Shown in pieces: positions 56,131 to 64,000 of a stretch of DNA of 64,000 bases. The stretch is from Altererythrobacter sp. BO-6. GTDB taxonomy: Bacteria; Pseudomonadota; Alphaproteobacteria; Sphingomonadales; Sphingomonadaceae. A model generated the notes under the pieces. It searched no databases. It was not told the DNA's origin and saw only the letters and a program-made list of their open reading frames with translations. The stretch lies in the NCBI RefSeq assembly GCF_011047315.1, contig NZ_CP049259.1:2108001-2172000 (forward strand), written 5' to 3'. The number at the start of each line of letters is the position of its first letter. Position 1 is the first letter of the stretch. Made by a program: the position numbers and the translations under genes.

Positions 56131-56793
56131 ATGCAGTTGAAACGAATCGTGATCGGCGATGATCACCCCATGTTCCGCGAGGGCATGGGGCATCTGGCGC
56201 AGGCGATGTTTCCGGATGCGCAGATCGATTTCGCTGAAACCATGCTGGAGGTTTGCGGCCATGCGCGCCAGGGCGAGCCACCGGAACTGTTCCTGCTCGA
56301 CCTGATGTTTCCCGGGATGGAAATAGAGGTGACCCTGCCAGAGCTGCGGCGCAAATATCCGCTGGCTTCGATCATCCTGATTTCCATGATCGATGATGAA
56401 GCGACAGTGGCACTGGCGCTGAGTTCAGGTGGCGACGGTTTCATTCACAAGGCCGTTCCGCGCGAGCGCTGCTCAGCCGCCATCGCGCGCGTGCTGGCGG
56501 GGGAATATGTCGTCGAGCTGGAAGGCCACGATAGCGATGTCATGCTTCAGGCCGACGCGGTCCAGGTATCGCTCACCGCACGCCAGCGCACCGTGCTCGA
56601 CATGCTGGGCGATGGCGCTTCCAACAAGGAAATTGCCCGCGAACTGGGCATTTCGCATTTGACGGTGCGGTTGCATGTGTCCGCCGTCTTGCGGCTGCTG
56701 GGTGTGACCAAGCGCAAGGAGGCTGTGGCCAAGGCGAAGGCGCTGGGCCTGCTCGATGAAACGGATGAGACTGTTCCTCAAGGCCAAAGCTAA
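56131..56793 (+). CDS. NarL/LuxR-type response regulator
   Basis: The product of about 220 residues has a receiver domain (IVIGDDHPMFREGM, phosphoacceptor Asp in LFLLDLMFPGM, then ILISMIDDEAT) and a LuxR-type HTH (LTARQRTVLDMLGDGASNKE, IARELGISHLTVRLHVSAVL). I start at the ATG at 56131, close to the receiver; an ATG at 56110 is possible. It may be the partner of the histidine kinases at 60037 and 62699, which lack an adjacent output gene. It is convergent with an LprI-like gene, with 4-base overlap. Confidence 0.85.
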   Translation: MQLKRIVIGDDHPMFREGMGHLAQAMFPDAQIDFAETMLEVCGHARQGEPPELFLLDLMFPGMEIEVTLPELRRKYPLASIILISMIDDEATVALALSSGGDGFIHKAVPRERCSAAIARVLAGEYVVELEGHDSDVMLQADAVQVSLTARQRTVLDMLGDGASNKEIARELGISHLTVRLHVSAVLRLLGVTKRKEAVAKAKALGLLDETDETVPQGQS

Positions 56794-57233
56794 ACTCTCT
56801 TGAGATAGCCGGGGTTCTTCGGGACTTTCTTCAGCCAGGCGATCCGGTTGGTGACCATCGTCACGCGGCAATCTTCGTAGATGAGATCGCCTGCAGTGCC
56901 GCCCTTCGCACCCGATCCGTCCACCTTCAGCTGGCAGTCGTAGTCACGCCGCCAGATCCATGCGCGCTGCGAATGGAGCAGCCGATTGCGCAGGATTGTT
57001 GTCCGCAACTTGCCCCTGACCTCGCGATAGACGCGGTTGAGTTCGCGATCCTGGCGTCCGTATTCGCTGCGCAGGCAAATCAGCATGTCGGCGGTCACGC
57101 CGCCAGCCCGCTTCATGCAGGCATGAAATTCGGCGGTGCGGCCCGACCCGCTGGCTGGAGCCTGCGCCTGCACCGCTTGCGGAGAAAGCGCGACCGACAC
57201 GGCGGCAGCGACGATCATGGCGGGATTGCGCAT
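56790..57233 (-). CDS. LprI-like (DUF1311) exported protein
   Basis: The 147-residue product has a signal peptide (NPAMIVAAAVSVALSPQAVQ) and an LprI-type domain: FHACMKRAGGVTADMLICL, RQDRELNRVYREVRGKLRTT and QRAWIWRRDYDCQL, with cysteine pairs. LprI proteins include a lysozyme inhibitor, but the domain is widespread with other roles. I begin at the ATG complementary to 57231-57233 since the signal peptide starts there. It overlaps the response-regulator end by four bases, tail to tail. Confidence 0.75.
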   Translation of the reverse strand: MRNPAMIVAAAVSVALSPQAVQAQAPASGSGRTAEFHACMKRAGGVTADMLICLRSEYGRQDRELNRVYREVRGKLRTTILRNRLLHSQRAWIWRRDYDCQLKVDGSGAKGGTAGDLIYEDCRVTMVTNRIAWLKKVPKNPGYLKRV

Positions 57234-57396
57234 CAATTGCAGCGGGCGGAAGGGGGCCGAAAAACATCGAACAAATCTAAAGCGCGTCGATTTCCGATGT
57301 AACGGAGAAAAATGAACTAATTCAAATAAGGGCAGGTGCAGGCGGCGTGGCTTGGTTATCATTCGGGCACACTCGTTATCATCTTCGGAGCAACCG

Positions 57397-57942
57397 ATGC
57401 ACCCACGACGACTGCTGACAGCGCGGCTCGCCATGCTGGCGCTGGGCCTGCTTGCGCTGGCCTATGGCCCTTCGGCGCGGGCTGACAGCGCCTGCGGGCC
57501 CGGACAACGCATGGTGGGCGAGCACAGCGTACCGGGGGCTGCAGGGACCGCGCCGATGCGCATCCCCGTTTGCGCGCCGGACAATTCCAGCATGCCAAGT
57601 GGCGAGGCAGCAGCGCCGGAAATCCCGAACATGCCACTCAATGCCGCGCTCGCCTGGGGCAATTTGCCCGATGGCACGCCGGCCTATTTCTATGTCACCG
57701 CGCGCCTTAATTCATGGGGCGCGATGAAAGAGGCGGTGGCCGGATGTGAGGCTTATGGTGCGCGAAATTGCCGCGAGGGGCTGACCGTTGCCAATGGCTG
57801 GCTGGGGATCAGCAAGGCGGCGGACGGCAGCTTCTTTGCCGCATTCGGACGCAAGAAGAAGCAAGCCGAAAAGGCCGCTCTCGAGCGCTGCGCCCGCGAA
57901 GCGAGCGGCTGCACCGTCGCAGAAACGATCAGGACTGGGTGA
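57397..57942 (+). CDS. DUF4189-like exported protein
   Basis: The 181-residue protein has a signal peptide (ARLAMLALGLLALAYGPSARA) and a C-terminal DUF4189-type domain (about residues 85-180: NAALAWGNLPDGTPAYFYVT, NSWGAMKEAVAGCEAYGARN, ERCAREASGCTVAETI). Several cysteines suggest disulfides. The ATG at 57397 has CGGAG upstream. It is the first of four closely packed genes for exported proteins; the next starts 5 bases after the stop. Function unknown. Confidence 0.72.
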   Translation: MHPRRLLTARLAMLALGLLALAYGPSARADSACGPGQRMVGEHSVPGAAGTAPMRIPVCAPDNSSMPSGEAAAPEIPNMPLNAALAWGNLPDGTPAYFYVTARLNSWGAMKEAVAGCEAYGARNCREGLTVANGWLGISKAADGSFFAAFGRKKKQAEKAALERCAREASGCTVAETIRTG

Positions 57943-57946
57943 CGGT

Positions 57947-58618
57947 ATGAACATTCTTTCAAAGCGGCTGTTGCGCAGGCTGGGCCTGGGGCTGGCATTG
58001 CTGGCCATGCCCGCCATGGCGCGTGCCAATATTGGCTGGGTCGAGATCGACGTGGCTGGCACCGCGCCCAATCGCGTGGTCACCTACATGAGCCTCAGCA
58101 GCCTTAGCCTGGTGCATACGTCGGAACAGGCGGAAATACTCGCTAATGCGCCGGCTGACAGCAATACCGCCGCACTCAGCCGGGAACTGGCGAAGACCAA
58201 CATCTGGGTTTTCAACGTGCTGCGCGTGTTCGAAGGCAACCAGCCGACGGTCGAACTGCGCGACATCCATGACATGCGGATGACGATCGACTGCGCCAGC
58301 GGCGCGCTCTTCACCATCCGCAGCGATCGGATCCGCAAGGTCGCGGACCCGTCGAAACCGCCAGCCAAGCGCGCGGAGAGCTATACGCGGATTGCCGAGA
58401 ATCGCTCGGTCCCGACCGGCGAGCGGTGGCACGGCGTGGTGTTCGAGAATGCCTGCAACCAGATGCGCTGGCGTTCGGTTGGGGCAGGGTTCTTATGCCT
58501 GGAAAAGTATATCGAGCCTTTGGGCATGGACTGCGTCAGTATACCTGACAACGGCTACCTGCGCATGATGGCCAATTACGCGATGAGTGATCCGGCGCAG
58601 AACAAGCGGGTCGATTGA
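57947..58618 (+). CDS. Exported hypothetical protein, surface-adhesin E-like pattern
   Basis: The 223-residue protein has a signal peptide (LGLGLALLAMPAMARANIGW) and a domain with VVTYMSLSSLSLVHTSEQAE, KTNIWVFNVLRVFEGNQPTV and TIDCASGALFTIRSDRIRKV. The pattern 'line of strands then CASG' is reminiscent of small surface or secreted proteins with an adhesin E-like fold, but I do not assign it. Its TGA overlaps the ATG of the next gene by one base. Member of the four-gene operon. Confidence 0.6.
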   Translation: MNILSKRLLRRLGLGLALLAMPAMARANIGWVEIDVAGTAPNRVVTYMSLSSLSLVHTSEQAEILANAPADSNTAALSRELAKTNIWVFNVLRVFEGNQPTVELRDIHDMRMTIDCASGALFTIRSDRIRKVADPSKPPAKRAESYTRIAENRSVPTGERWHGVVFENACNQMRWRSVGAGFLCLEKYIEPLGMDCVSIPDNGYLRMMANYAMSDPAQNKRVD

Positions 58619-59403
58619 TGAGCCTGCGTGCTTTCCCCGTGCTCGGCGCCGCAGCGCTCCTGGCTATCGCGATGCCGGCGTCGGCCAATACTGTCCCCGT
58701 GCCCCATGCTGCCTTTGCCCGCCATCCCGACGTGCTCGATGTATGGGTTGCGGGTGGGTTCGTGGGATTGACCGGAGCGCAGGATGCACAGGATGCCGCG
58801 CTCGCCGCCTGTCGCAAGGCGATGGGGGAAGGCTGCGAACCGGTCGGCAGCTGGCAGATCGGCTATCTGGCGCTGGTCCGGACTGAGCAGGGGCAACTGG
58901 CGTTCGGTTCCGGAAACACCCGCGAAGCCGCGATCGCCAACACGCCCAAGATCTGCAACGAGCGCACCAAGATGGAGTGCGATACCGTGCTGGTGATCTC
59001 GGCAGCGACAAGAAAGCATGCACCGGATCTTCGCAGAGCGCGGCTGCGCTTTGCCGCCGCTGCCGCTCCCGATAGCGGGCCGGGCCATGCATCGCTGGCG
59101 ATTGCGGCGGGCCGCACGAGCTATGCGCAGGCCGAGGCGGATGCGCTCGCCAGTTGCCAGCGGCTGCATGCGGTGCAGGCCTGCAAGGTCATGGCCTGGG
59201 GCGCGAACGGGGTGCTGCAGGCCTTCGACTATGAAGGCCGTCGTTTCGGCATGGTCCCTGAGACGAGCGTCAAGCGGGCCAAGCAGGCGGTCGAGCAATT
59301 GTGCCTTGGCGAAATCGGCGCAGACTGCCGCTTGCAGGCCGCCTATCCGACCGATCGGCTGAAGGATTATGTCCATCATTACGTAAACGAAGGTGTCAGG
59401 TGA
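58618..59403 (+). CDS. Exported protein with two DUF4189-like repeats
   Basis: The 261-residue protein has a signal peptide (FPVLGAAALLAIAMPASANT) and two halves that share a DUF4189-like plan: a first with DVWVAGGFVGLTGAQDAQDA and CRKAMGEGCEPVGSW, and a second with HASLAIAAGRTSYAQAEADA and ASCQRLHAVQACKVMAWG. Cysteines are again placed for disulfides. Start and stop overlap the neighbours, so it is translated with them. Function unknown. Confidence 0.65.
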   Translation: MSLRAFPVLGAAALLAIAMPASANTVPVPHAAFARHPDVLDVWVAGGFVGLTGAQDAQDAALAACRKAMGEGCEPVGSWQIGYLALVRTEQGQLAFGSGNTREAAIANTPKICNERTKMECDTVLVISAATRKHAPDLRRARLRFAAAAAPDSGPGHASLAIAAGRTSYAQAEADALASCQRLHAVQACKVMAWGANGVLQAFDYEGRRFGMVPETSVKRAKQAVEQLCLGEIGADCRLQAAYPTDRLKDYVHHYVNEGVR

Positions 59404-59936
59404 CGGGCAAGAGCCGAGGTTTCAGGAAGCCCGTTTTGGGCGGGGTACTGGCTCCGTGGCTGGCATGTCTGGTCGTGCTTCCGGTGTCTGCCGTGTCAGC
59501 GCGTGAGACACCCGCAGCCTTCCCGCGCCAGGTGCAGGGCATCTGGTACAGCGATGACGCGGAAGGGCGTGCGCGCTGCAAGGCATTCCTCGGTGGGCTC
59601 GCAGCCGATGATGGCGAAGCCTACAACTTCCTCGTCGGGGCGGAAGTCATCCGGGCCGGGATGTGGCACAGCTATGCCGAATATGGCGAAGGGAATTTCT
59701 ACGAAATCCGGACGCTCGGCAAGATCGGCAAGCGTAGCTGGAGGGTCAGCACGCTGACCGGGATCGATACCATGCCCGACCCCGAATTTTCGGCAGAAGC
59801 GACCTTCCGGTTCCGGATCGACAAGGGCATCCTCACCTGGGTCTTCGAAAGTTTTGACGGCACGCCGGTCGATAGCTGGGACGAGCAGCGGCTGTTCCGC
59901 TGCGCCCCGGTGCCGGAAGGCATGTACGCCAGCTGA
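59400..59936 (+). CDS. Exported hypothetical protein
   Basis: The 178-residue product starts at GTG 59400, overlapping the previous stop in a GTGA form. A signal-type segment (GGVLAPWLACLVVLPVSAVS) is followed by a domain with VQGIWYSDDAEGRARCKAFL, GMWHSYAEYGEGNFYEIRTL and FDGTPVDSWDEQRLFRCAP. The two Cys may pair. The pattern resembles a lipocalin-like small binding domain but I do not name it. Last gene of the four-gene operon. Confidence 0.62.
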   Translation: MTGKSRGFRKPVLGGVLAPWLACLVVLPVSAVSARETPAAFPRQVQGIWYSDDAEGRARCKAFLGGLAADDGEAYNFLVGAEVIRAGMWHSYAEYGEGNFYEIRTLGKIGKRSWRVSTLTGIDTMPDPEFSAEATFRFRIDKGILTWVFESFDGTPVDSWDEQRLFRCAPVPEGMYAS

Positions 59937-59950
59937 TCGCTGCGAAATCC

Positions 59951-59979
59951 TTGACACGAACACATCAATTCGATTGCAT
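59951..59979 (+). promoter_or_regulatory. Weak promoter candidate of the first histidine kinase
   Basis: TTGACA (59951-59956) is a perfect -35 hexamer. A 17-base spacer places TTGCAT at the -10 position, which is poor, so only the -35 match supports the call. The kinase starts at 60037. Confidence 0.3.
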
Positions 59980-60036
59980 TACCTTGATTTTGCGTGAAAA
60001 AGCGCCGGATTCGATAGTCGCGGGATTTCGGCTGAC

Positions 60037-61719
60037 ATGATGCAATCGTCTGCAAGAGCCGGTGAAGCCGACGATCTTTCGCTCCAGGACGAGATCGCAT
60101 CAGAACAGAACCAGTCGAAGCAGCGACTGATCATTACCCACCTGATCGTGGTCTATGTCCTGTTGTTGGGTTCTTCCTTCGGCCAGGCCCCGGCGCTCGC
60201 GCCATGGGCAATGAAGGTCATCACATATTACGCATTCTATCTGCCGATTGTGCTTTGGCTGTTCATTGCGTCGCGCCTGAAGCCCGGGCGCGTTCCGATC
60301 CGCCGCATTATCGGTATTGCCGCAGACATCGGGTTCCTGGGGCTTGCGCTGGCGACCGACCGGACATTGATGATGCCGATCTACACGATCTTCATCTGGG
60401 TCACGCTGGGTAACGGCATGCGCTATGGGCGGCGATATCTGGTTTTTGCCGCCCTGTTCGCGCTGACCATTGTTCTGAGCGTGGGACTGCTGCTCGATTC
60501 GTCGCCGATCGAGGTCTTCATCACCGCGACGATGGCATTGGCGGTGCTGGCTATCCCGCTGTATGCTTCTGCACTGCTGAGGCGAGTTGAGGATGCACGC
60601 CGCGAGGCTGACCGTGCCAATGTCGCCAAGTCACTGTTCCTCGCTCGTGCCAGTCACGATTTGCGCCAGCCGATCCACGCGATCAGCCTGTTCGTTACCG
60701 GCCTGCAGCAAAGCGGGCTCAAGCCGGAACAGCGCGGCATTGTCGATCGGATCGACCGCTCGCTCGATGGCCTCAGCCGCCTGTTCCGTTCGCTGCTTGA
60801 CCTTTCCACATTGGACAGTGGATCGGTCAAGCCTGCGCTGAGGCCGGTTGCGCTTGGCGAATTGCTCAGCGAACTGGTCCAGCAGAATGCACAGCTGGCA
60901 GCATGGCACGGCTGCGAACTGCGGTATGTGCCGACTTGCAGGACCGTTCTGGCGGACGAAAGCCTGCTCGCCACGATGGTGCAGAACCTGCTCAGCAATG
61001 CTTTCAAATTCGCGCCAGGCGGCAAGGTACTGGTTGGGGCCAGGATGCACGGCGATACGGTGTCGCTCCAGGTGCTCGACCAGGGCAAGGGCATTGATCC
61101 CGCCCATCTGCCGTTCCTGTTCGACGAGTTCTACCAGATCAGGGAACAGGGCGGGGCAGACCGGCAGGGCGTGGGGCTTGGGCTCAATATCGTCGCGCGC
61201 CTGTCAGAGCTGATGGGGTTGAAGGTTGCTGTTCGCTCGCAACCGGGGGAGGGCACCTGCTTCAGCATCGACGGGTTGCGCCCGGCCCAGCCAATGGCAC
61301 TGACCAGCGCGCCACATACATCGGCGCGATTGCCTTCCCCGCTCGCCGGAATGCAGGTGCTGCTCGTCGAAGACGATCCCGATATCCGCAGCGCCACCAA
61401 GGAACTGATCGAGGGGTGGAGTTGTGCGGTGATCGCACTTGATGGAATTCCTGCGCAGATCGCGCAGAAGCCGGATTTGCTGATCGCGGATTACGACCTG
61501 GGCGGGGGGCGAACCGGGGCAGATTGCATCCAGGCGGTCCGCCAACTTGTCGGCACCAGCATTCCGGCGATCATCATCACGGGCCATGAAGGCGAGGGGA
61601 TAAGCCAGGCGATCGGGGATCCGTCGATCGCCATCCTCCGGAAACCGCTGCGCCCGGCTGAACTGCGCTCAGCCATCAGCGCGACCCGGTTTGCGATTCA
61701 GCCCGTGCCGACTGGTTAG
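60037..61719 (+). CDS. Membrane hybrid histidine kinase with C-terminal receiver
   Basis: The 560-residue protein has about five to six N-terminal membrane helices (IITHLIVVYVLLLGSSF to FITATMALAVLAIPLYASAL), a HisKA domain with the phosphorylated His in LARASHDLRQPIHAISLFVT, an ATPase domain (MVQNLLSNAFKFAPGGKVLV, VLDQGKGIDP, GVGLGLNIVARLSEL) and a receiver (VLLVEDDPDIRSATKELIEG with phosphoacceptor in LLIADYDLGGG, and a Lys in AILRKPLRP). No extracytoplasmic sensor domain is visible, so it may sense through the membrane. It resembles the kinase at 62699, which starts after a divergent lipoprotein gene. Confidence 0.9.
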   Translation: MMQSSARAGEADDLSLQDEIASEQNQSKQRLIITHLIVVYVLLLGSSFGQAPALAPWAMKVITYYAFYLPIVLWLFIASRLKPGRVPIRRIIGIAADIGFLGLALATDRTLMMPIYTIFIWVTLGNGMRYGRRYLVFAALFALTIVLSVGLLLDSSPIEVFITATMALAVLAIPLYASALLRRVEDARREADRANVAKSLFLARASHDLRQPIHAISLFVTGLQQSGLKPEQRGIVDRIDRSLDGLSRLFRSLLDLSTLDSGSVKPALRPVALGELLSELVQQNAQLAAWHGCELRYVPTCRTVLADESLLATMVQNLLSNAFKFAPGGKVLVGARMHGDTVSLQVLDQGKGIDPAHLPFLFDEFYQIREQGGADRQGVGLGLNIVARLSELMGLKVAVRSQPGEGTCFSIDGLRPAQPMALTSAPHTSARLPSPLAGMQVLLVEDDPDIRSATKELIEGWSCAVIALDGIPAQIAQKPDLLIADYDLGGGRTGADCIQAVRQLVGTSIPAIIITGHEGEGISQAIGDPSIAILRKPLRPAELRSAISATRFAIQPVPTG

Positions 61720-62553
61720 CTAGTCCAGTTGCACACGGAACTGTGGTGTCTCGACCGTCTCGGCATCGATCCGCCAGCTGATCTGCTCCGCGTCGGTGGC
61801 GGCAGTCCGTGTCCCGTTGGTCGACAGCACCTTCGCATCGGTGGTGATGGTGAAATCACCTCTGGTGCGCAGGAGCAAGGCCCGCTCCTCGTTGGACAGA
61901 GAGCCGAAATTGGTTTTCGCGCCCTGTTCACCGAAGATCATCTGCCGCATGGGTTGCGAGGCAAGCCCGCCAGCCGACATGGCAATCACGCCGTCGCGGT
62001 CGCGCGACAAATTGATGAAGGGCATCGCCAGGTGGGCCTGCGGCAGGATCGGGAAGGAAAAATCGCGATCGAGCCGGCCTGACAGCTCGTATTCGACATC
62101 GAAAGTGGAATTGCCCAGATAGGTCACCTTCTTCCAGCCGGGGTGCCGCATCAGCTCCTTTGCAATCTGTTCGTTGGCCTCCGGTTCAACCGGATTATAC
62201 CCGATCAAGGTGGCGAAATTGGCCGCAGCCTCCAACCCTTTGCGCTGGTTGTACTCGAATTCCCGGCGCTGCCTGGCGATCTCTTCCGCGCTGCAAGGGA
62301 TTGTCTCCCAGCTTTCCTCATGACGGCAATCGGCCATGCTGTCATCCCAGACGGCTTCGCTGTCTTCGTTGAGATCGCCGGCAGTGAAGATGATGGTGCC
62401 GACATAGCTGTAGGTGAATTGCCCGTCGCGGCGGATATCCAGGCTTGACTTGAACTGCCCGGGGATCAGCAGGCAGCCGGTCAGCGCGAAGCAAAGCAGG
62501 GCTGAGAACAGTAAGCGCGGTGCAAAGTGACGGCTGCGATCGAGCATCTTCAT
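61720..62553 (-). CDS. Putative lipoprotein
   Basis: The 277-residue protein starts at an ATG with GGAGG 6 bases upstream and has a lipobox (ALLCFALTGCLLIPG, Cys lipidated). The mature part has SSLDIRRDGQFTYSYVGTII, a Cys-containing CRHEESWETIPCSAEEIARQ and beta-sheet sequence. I do not recognise a family. It ends at the base after the first histidine kinase and is divergent from the second, with which it shares a promoter region. Confidence 0.72.
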   Translation of the reverse strand: MKMLDRSRHFAPRLLFSALLCFALTGCLLIPGQFKSSLDIRRDGQFTYSYVGTIIFTAGDLNEDSEAVWDDSMADCRHEESWETIPCSAEEIARQRREFEYNQRKGLEAAANFATLIGYNPVEPEANEQIAKELMRHPGWKKVTYLGNSTFDVEYELSGRLDRDFSFPILPQAHLAMPFINLSRDRDGVIAMSAGGLASQPMRQMIFGEQGAKTNFGSLSNEERALLLRTRGDFTITTDAKVLSTNGTRTAATDAEQISWRIDAETVETPQFRVQLD

Positions 62554-62698
62554 GGCTTGCCTCCGGTACAAACAGGCTTGCTGGTTAAAGGACTGGAGGC
62601 GGCGCTGCAGCAATTGCGGTGTACTGGTTAATCGAAGGACTTTCGCAAAGCTTCTCGCGCGGTTAGCTGTGCTCACTTGTCAGGGTCGATGAGATAGC

Positions 62699-64000
62699 AT
62701 GACGTCCACGTCGCTGCCGGCGGCTGCACCGGCCGAGATTTTCGACGAATATCGGGCCGAGATTGGCCAGGCCAAAGTGCGCCTGGCCATGATTGTGGCT
62801 GCGTCCTGCTATCTGGCGCTGCGCTGGGCCGGATTTGGCCCCACATTGCTGGATCCCGAGATTGCAATCCATTCGCTCACATATTTCGGGTGCTTTGCAA
62901 TTTTTTCCCTGTTGATGTTTGCGGATATCCTGCGCCGTCCCGGCCATTACCCATTGCGGCGGATTGCCTCGATGGTGGGCGATTATGGCTCGCTTGCCTA
63001 CATAATGATCGTGGGCGGGGCGCCGAGCATGCCATTTTACGCGCTGATCCTTTGGGTGACAGTGGGCAACGGGATGCGCTTCGGCCAGCGCTACCTGCTT
63101 ATGGCGACCGCAATGGCGCAGCTGACGCTCGTCGCGCTGCTGGTGTTCAGCACTTACTGGCGCGGCCAGTTCGAACTCATGCTCACCTTTTCGATCACAG
63201 CGCTCGCCCTACCAACCTATGCGCTGGTGCTGTTGCGATATACCGCCCGCGCCCGCGATGCTGCGATGGAAGCGATGCTGGCCAAGAGCCGTTTCCTGGC
63301 CCAGGCGAGCCACGATTTGCGCCAGCCGATCCATGCAATCGGTTATCATATCGAGGCTTTGCGCGGCGGCCAGCTGGACGTTCCGCAGCGGCAGGTGGTG
63401 GACCGCATCGAGCGATCGCTGGGCGGGGTCGCGCGGCTGTTCAAGTCGCTGCTCGATATCTCCAAGCTCGACAGCGGCAATGTCGAGGTGCGCGAAAGCA
63501 CAGTGGCGCTTGGCCCGTTGCTGGCAGAGATCGCGCAACAGGTGGAAGAGCAGCTCGACTGGCACGAGGTCGAATTGCGGGTGGTGCCGACCGGATTATC
63601 CGTGCGCGCCGATCCGACATTGCTGACGACGATGGTGCTCAACCTGCTGACCAACGGCATCAAATACAGCAAGGGCAGCCAGGTCCTGCTGGGCGTGCGG
63701 CGGCGCGGCGCGACAGTTTCGATCGAGGTGCATGACCAGGGTATCGGGATCGATAAGGAGCATTTGCCCAAGATCTTCGAGGAGTTCTACCGCGGCCACG
63801 AAGCCGGCGATCACGATGTCGAAGGGGTCGGCCTGGGCCTGTCGATCGTGCGGCGGCTCGCGATGCATTGCGGCTTCGCGGTCGATCTGCAGTCCGTGCG
63901 GGGCCGGGGTACCACGGCGCGGCTGACCGGCATCCCCATGGCTGCCGCCAAGCGCAGCCCAGCCGTTCGGGAAGCTCAGCGGACCAGCGCTATCGGCCCC
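62699..64000 (+). CDS. Membrane histidine kinase, 3' end outside window
   Basis: The frame starts at ATG 62699 and is open to the window end, giving 434 residues so far. It has about six membrane helices (VRLAMIVAASCYLALRW, YFGCFAIFSLLMFADIL, and others), HisKA with LAQASHDLRQPIHAIGYHIE, and an ATPase domain (MVLNLLTNGIKYSKGSQVLL, VHDQGIGIDKEHLPKIFEEF, VGLGLSIVRRLAM). The motif ILWVTVGNGMRFGQRYLLMA is close to one in the kinase at 60037, so the two are paralogues. A receiver domain may follow beyond the window. Confidence 0.88.
   Translation, partial: MTSTSLPAAAPAEIFDEYRAEIGQAKVRLAMIVAASCYLALRWAGFGPTLLDPEIAIHSLTYFGCFAIFSLLMFADILRRPGHYPLRRIASMVGDYGSLAYIMIVGGAPSMPFYALILWVTVGNGMRFGQRYLLMATAMAQLTLVALLVFSTYWRGQFELMLTFSITALALPTYALVLLRYTARARDAAMEAMLAKSRFLAQASHDLRQPIHAIGYHIEALRGGQLDVPQRQVVDRIERSLGGVARLFKSLLDISKLDSGNVEVRESTVALGPLLAEIAQQVEEQLDWHEVELRVVPTGLSVRADPTLLTTMVLNLLTNGIKYSKGSQVLLGVRRRGATVSIEVHDQGIGIDKEHLPKIFEEFYRGHEAGDHDVEGVGLGLSIVRRLAMHCGFAVDLQSVRGRGTTARLTGIPMAAAKRSPAVREAQRTSAIGP

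Noticed and set aside
62890..63735. 281-codon frame overlapping the second kinase in another frame
   Set aside because: The kinase frame starting at 62699 carries HisKA and ATPase motifs; this one has none.

Overview
The window reads as a chromosome segment from a high-GC alphaproteobacterium, most likely a member of the Sphingomonadales. This rests on a GcrA-type domain, an FnrL-type Fe-S regulator, a cbb3 oxidase cluster with fixGHIS-type assembly genes, several TonB-dependent receptors, a lignostilbene/carotenoid oxygenase, acyl-CoA degradation genes and a DUF4189 exported-protein cluster. The assignment is an inference from gene content; no 16S gene is present.

Left part, about 1 to 13,500: accessory DNA with the character of a defence island. 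It holds the 3' part of a coiled-coil protein ending in a GcrA-like domain, a type III restriction-modification pair (mod-res), a CoiA-like nuclease-type protein, a secreted thermonuclease-like protein, a small PD-(D/E)XK-like protein, several unrecognised proteins and an Abi/DRT-like reverse transcriptase. Two tRNA 3'-end remnants (11,465-11,514 and 13,474-13,491) and a pair of TGGGGGTCA direct repeats suggest that an integrated element ends near 13,491, just before ordinary chromosomal genes resume.

Middle part, about 13,500 to 43,000: catabolic and housekeeping genes. These are an N-acyl-D-amino-acid deacylase family gene, a carotenoid oxygenase, a succinate-semialdehyde dehydrogenase-like gene, a DabB-DabA bicarbonate uptake pair, rplK and rplA (rplA carries a one-base frameshift), a copper module (copA-copB divergent from csoR and a glutaredoxin-MauE fusion), a CinA-like gene, a Baeyer-Villiger-type monooxygenase, two TonB receptors, an acyl-CoA dehydrogenase/enoyl-CoA hydratase pair divergent from two thiolases, and hppD with a second VOC gene. 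Operator-like palindromes sit in most of the divergent intergenic regions.

Right part, about 43,000 to 64,000: a roughly 10 kb leftward gene string, crp/fnr-ccoN-ccoO-ccoQ-ccoP-ccoG-ccoH-ccoI-ccoS-small exported protein-hemN, with many ATGA-type overlaps and a perfect FNR box (54,305-54,318) upstream. It makes and matures the high-affinity cbb3 oxidase and supplies oxygen-independent haem synthesis. The same box faces a divergent ompW. An Fe-S type fnrL follows. The end of the window carries a NarL-type response regulator, an LprI-like gene, a four-gene operon of small exported proteins (two DUF4189-like), and two related membrane histidine kinases flanking a lipoprotein gene; the second kinase runs off the window end.
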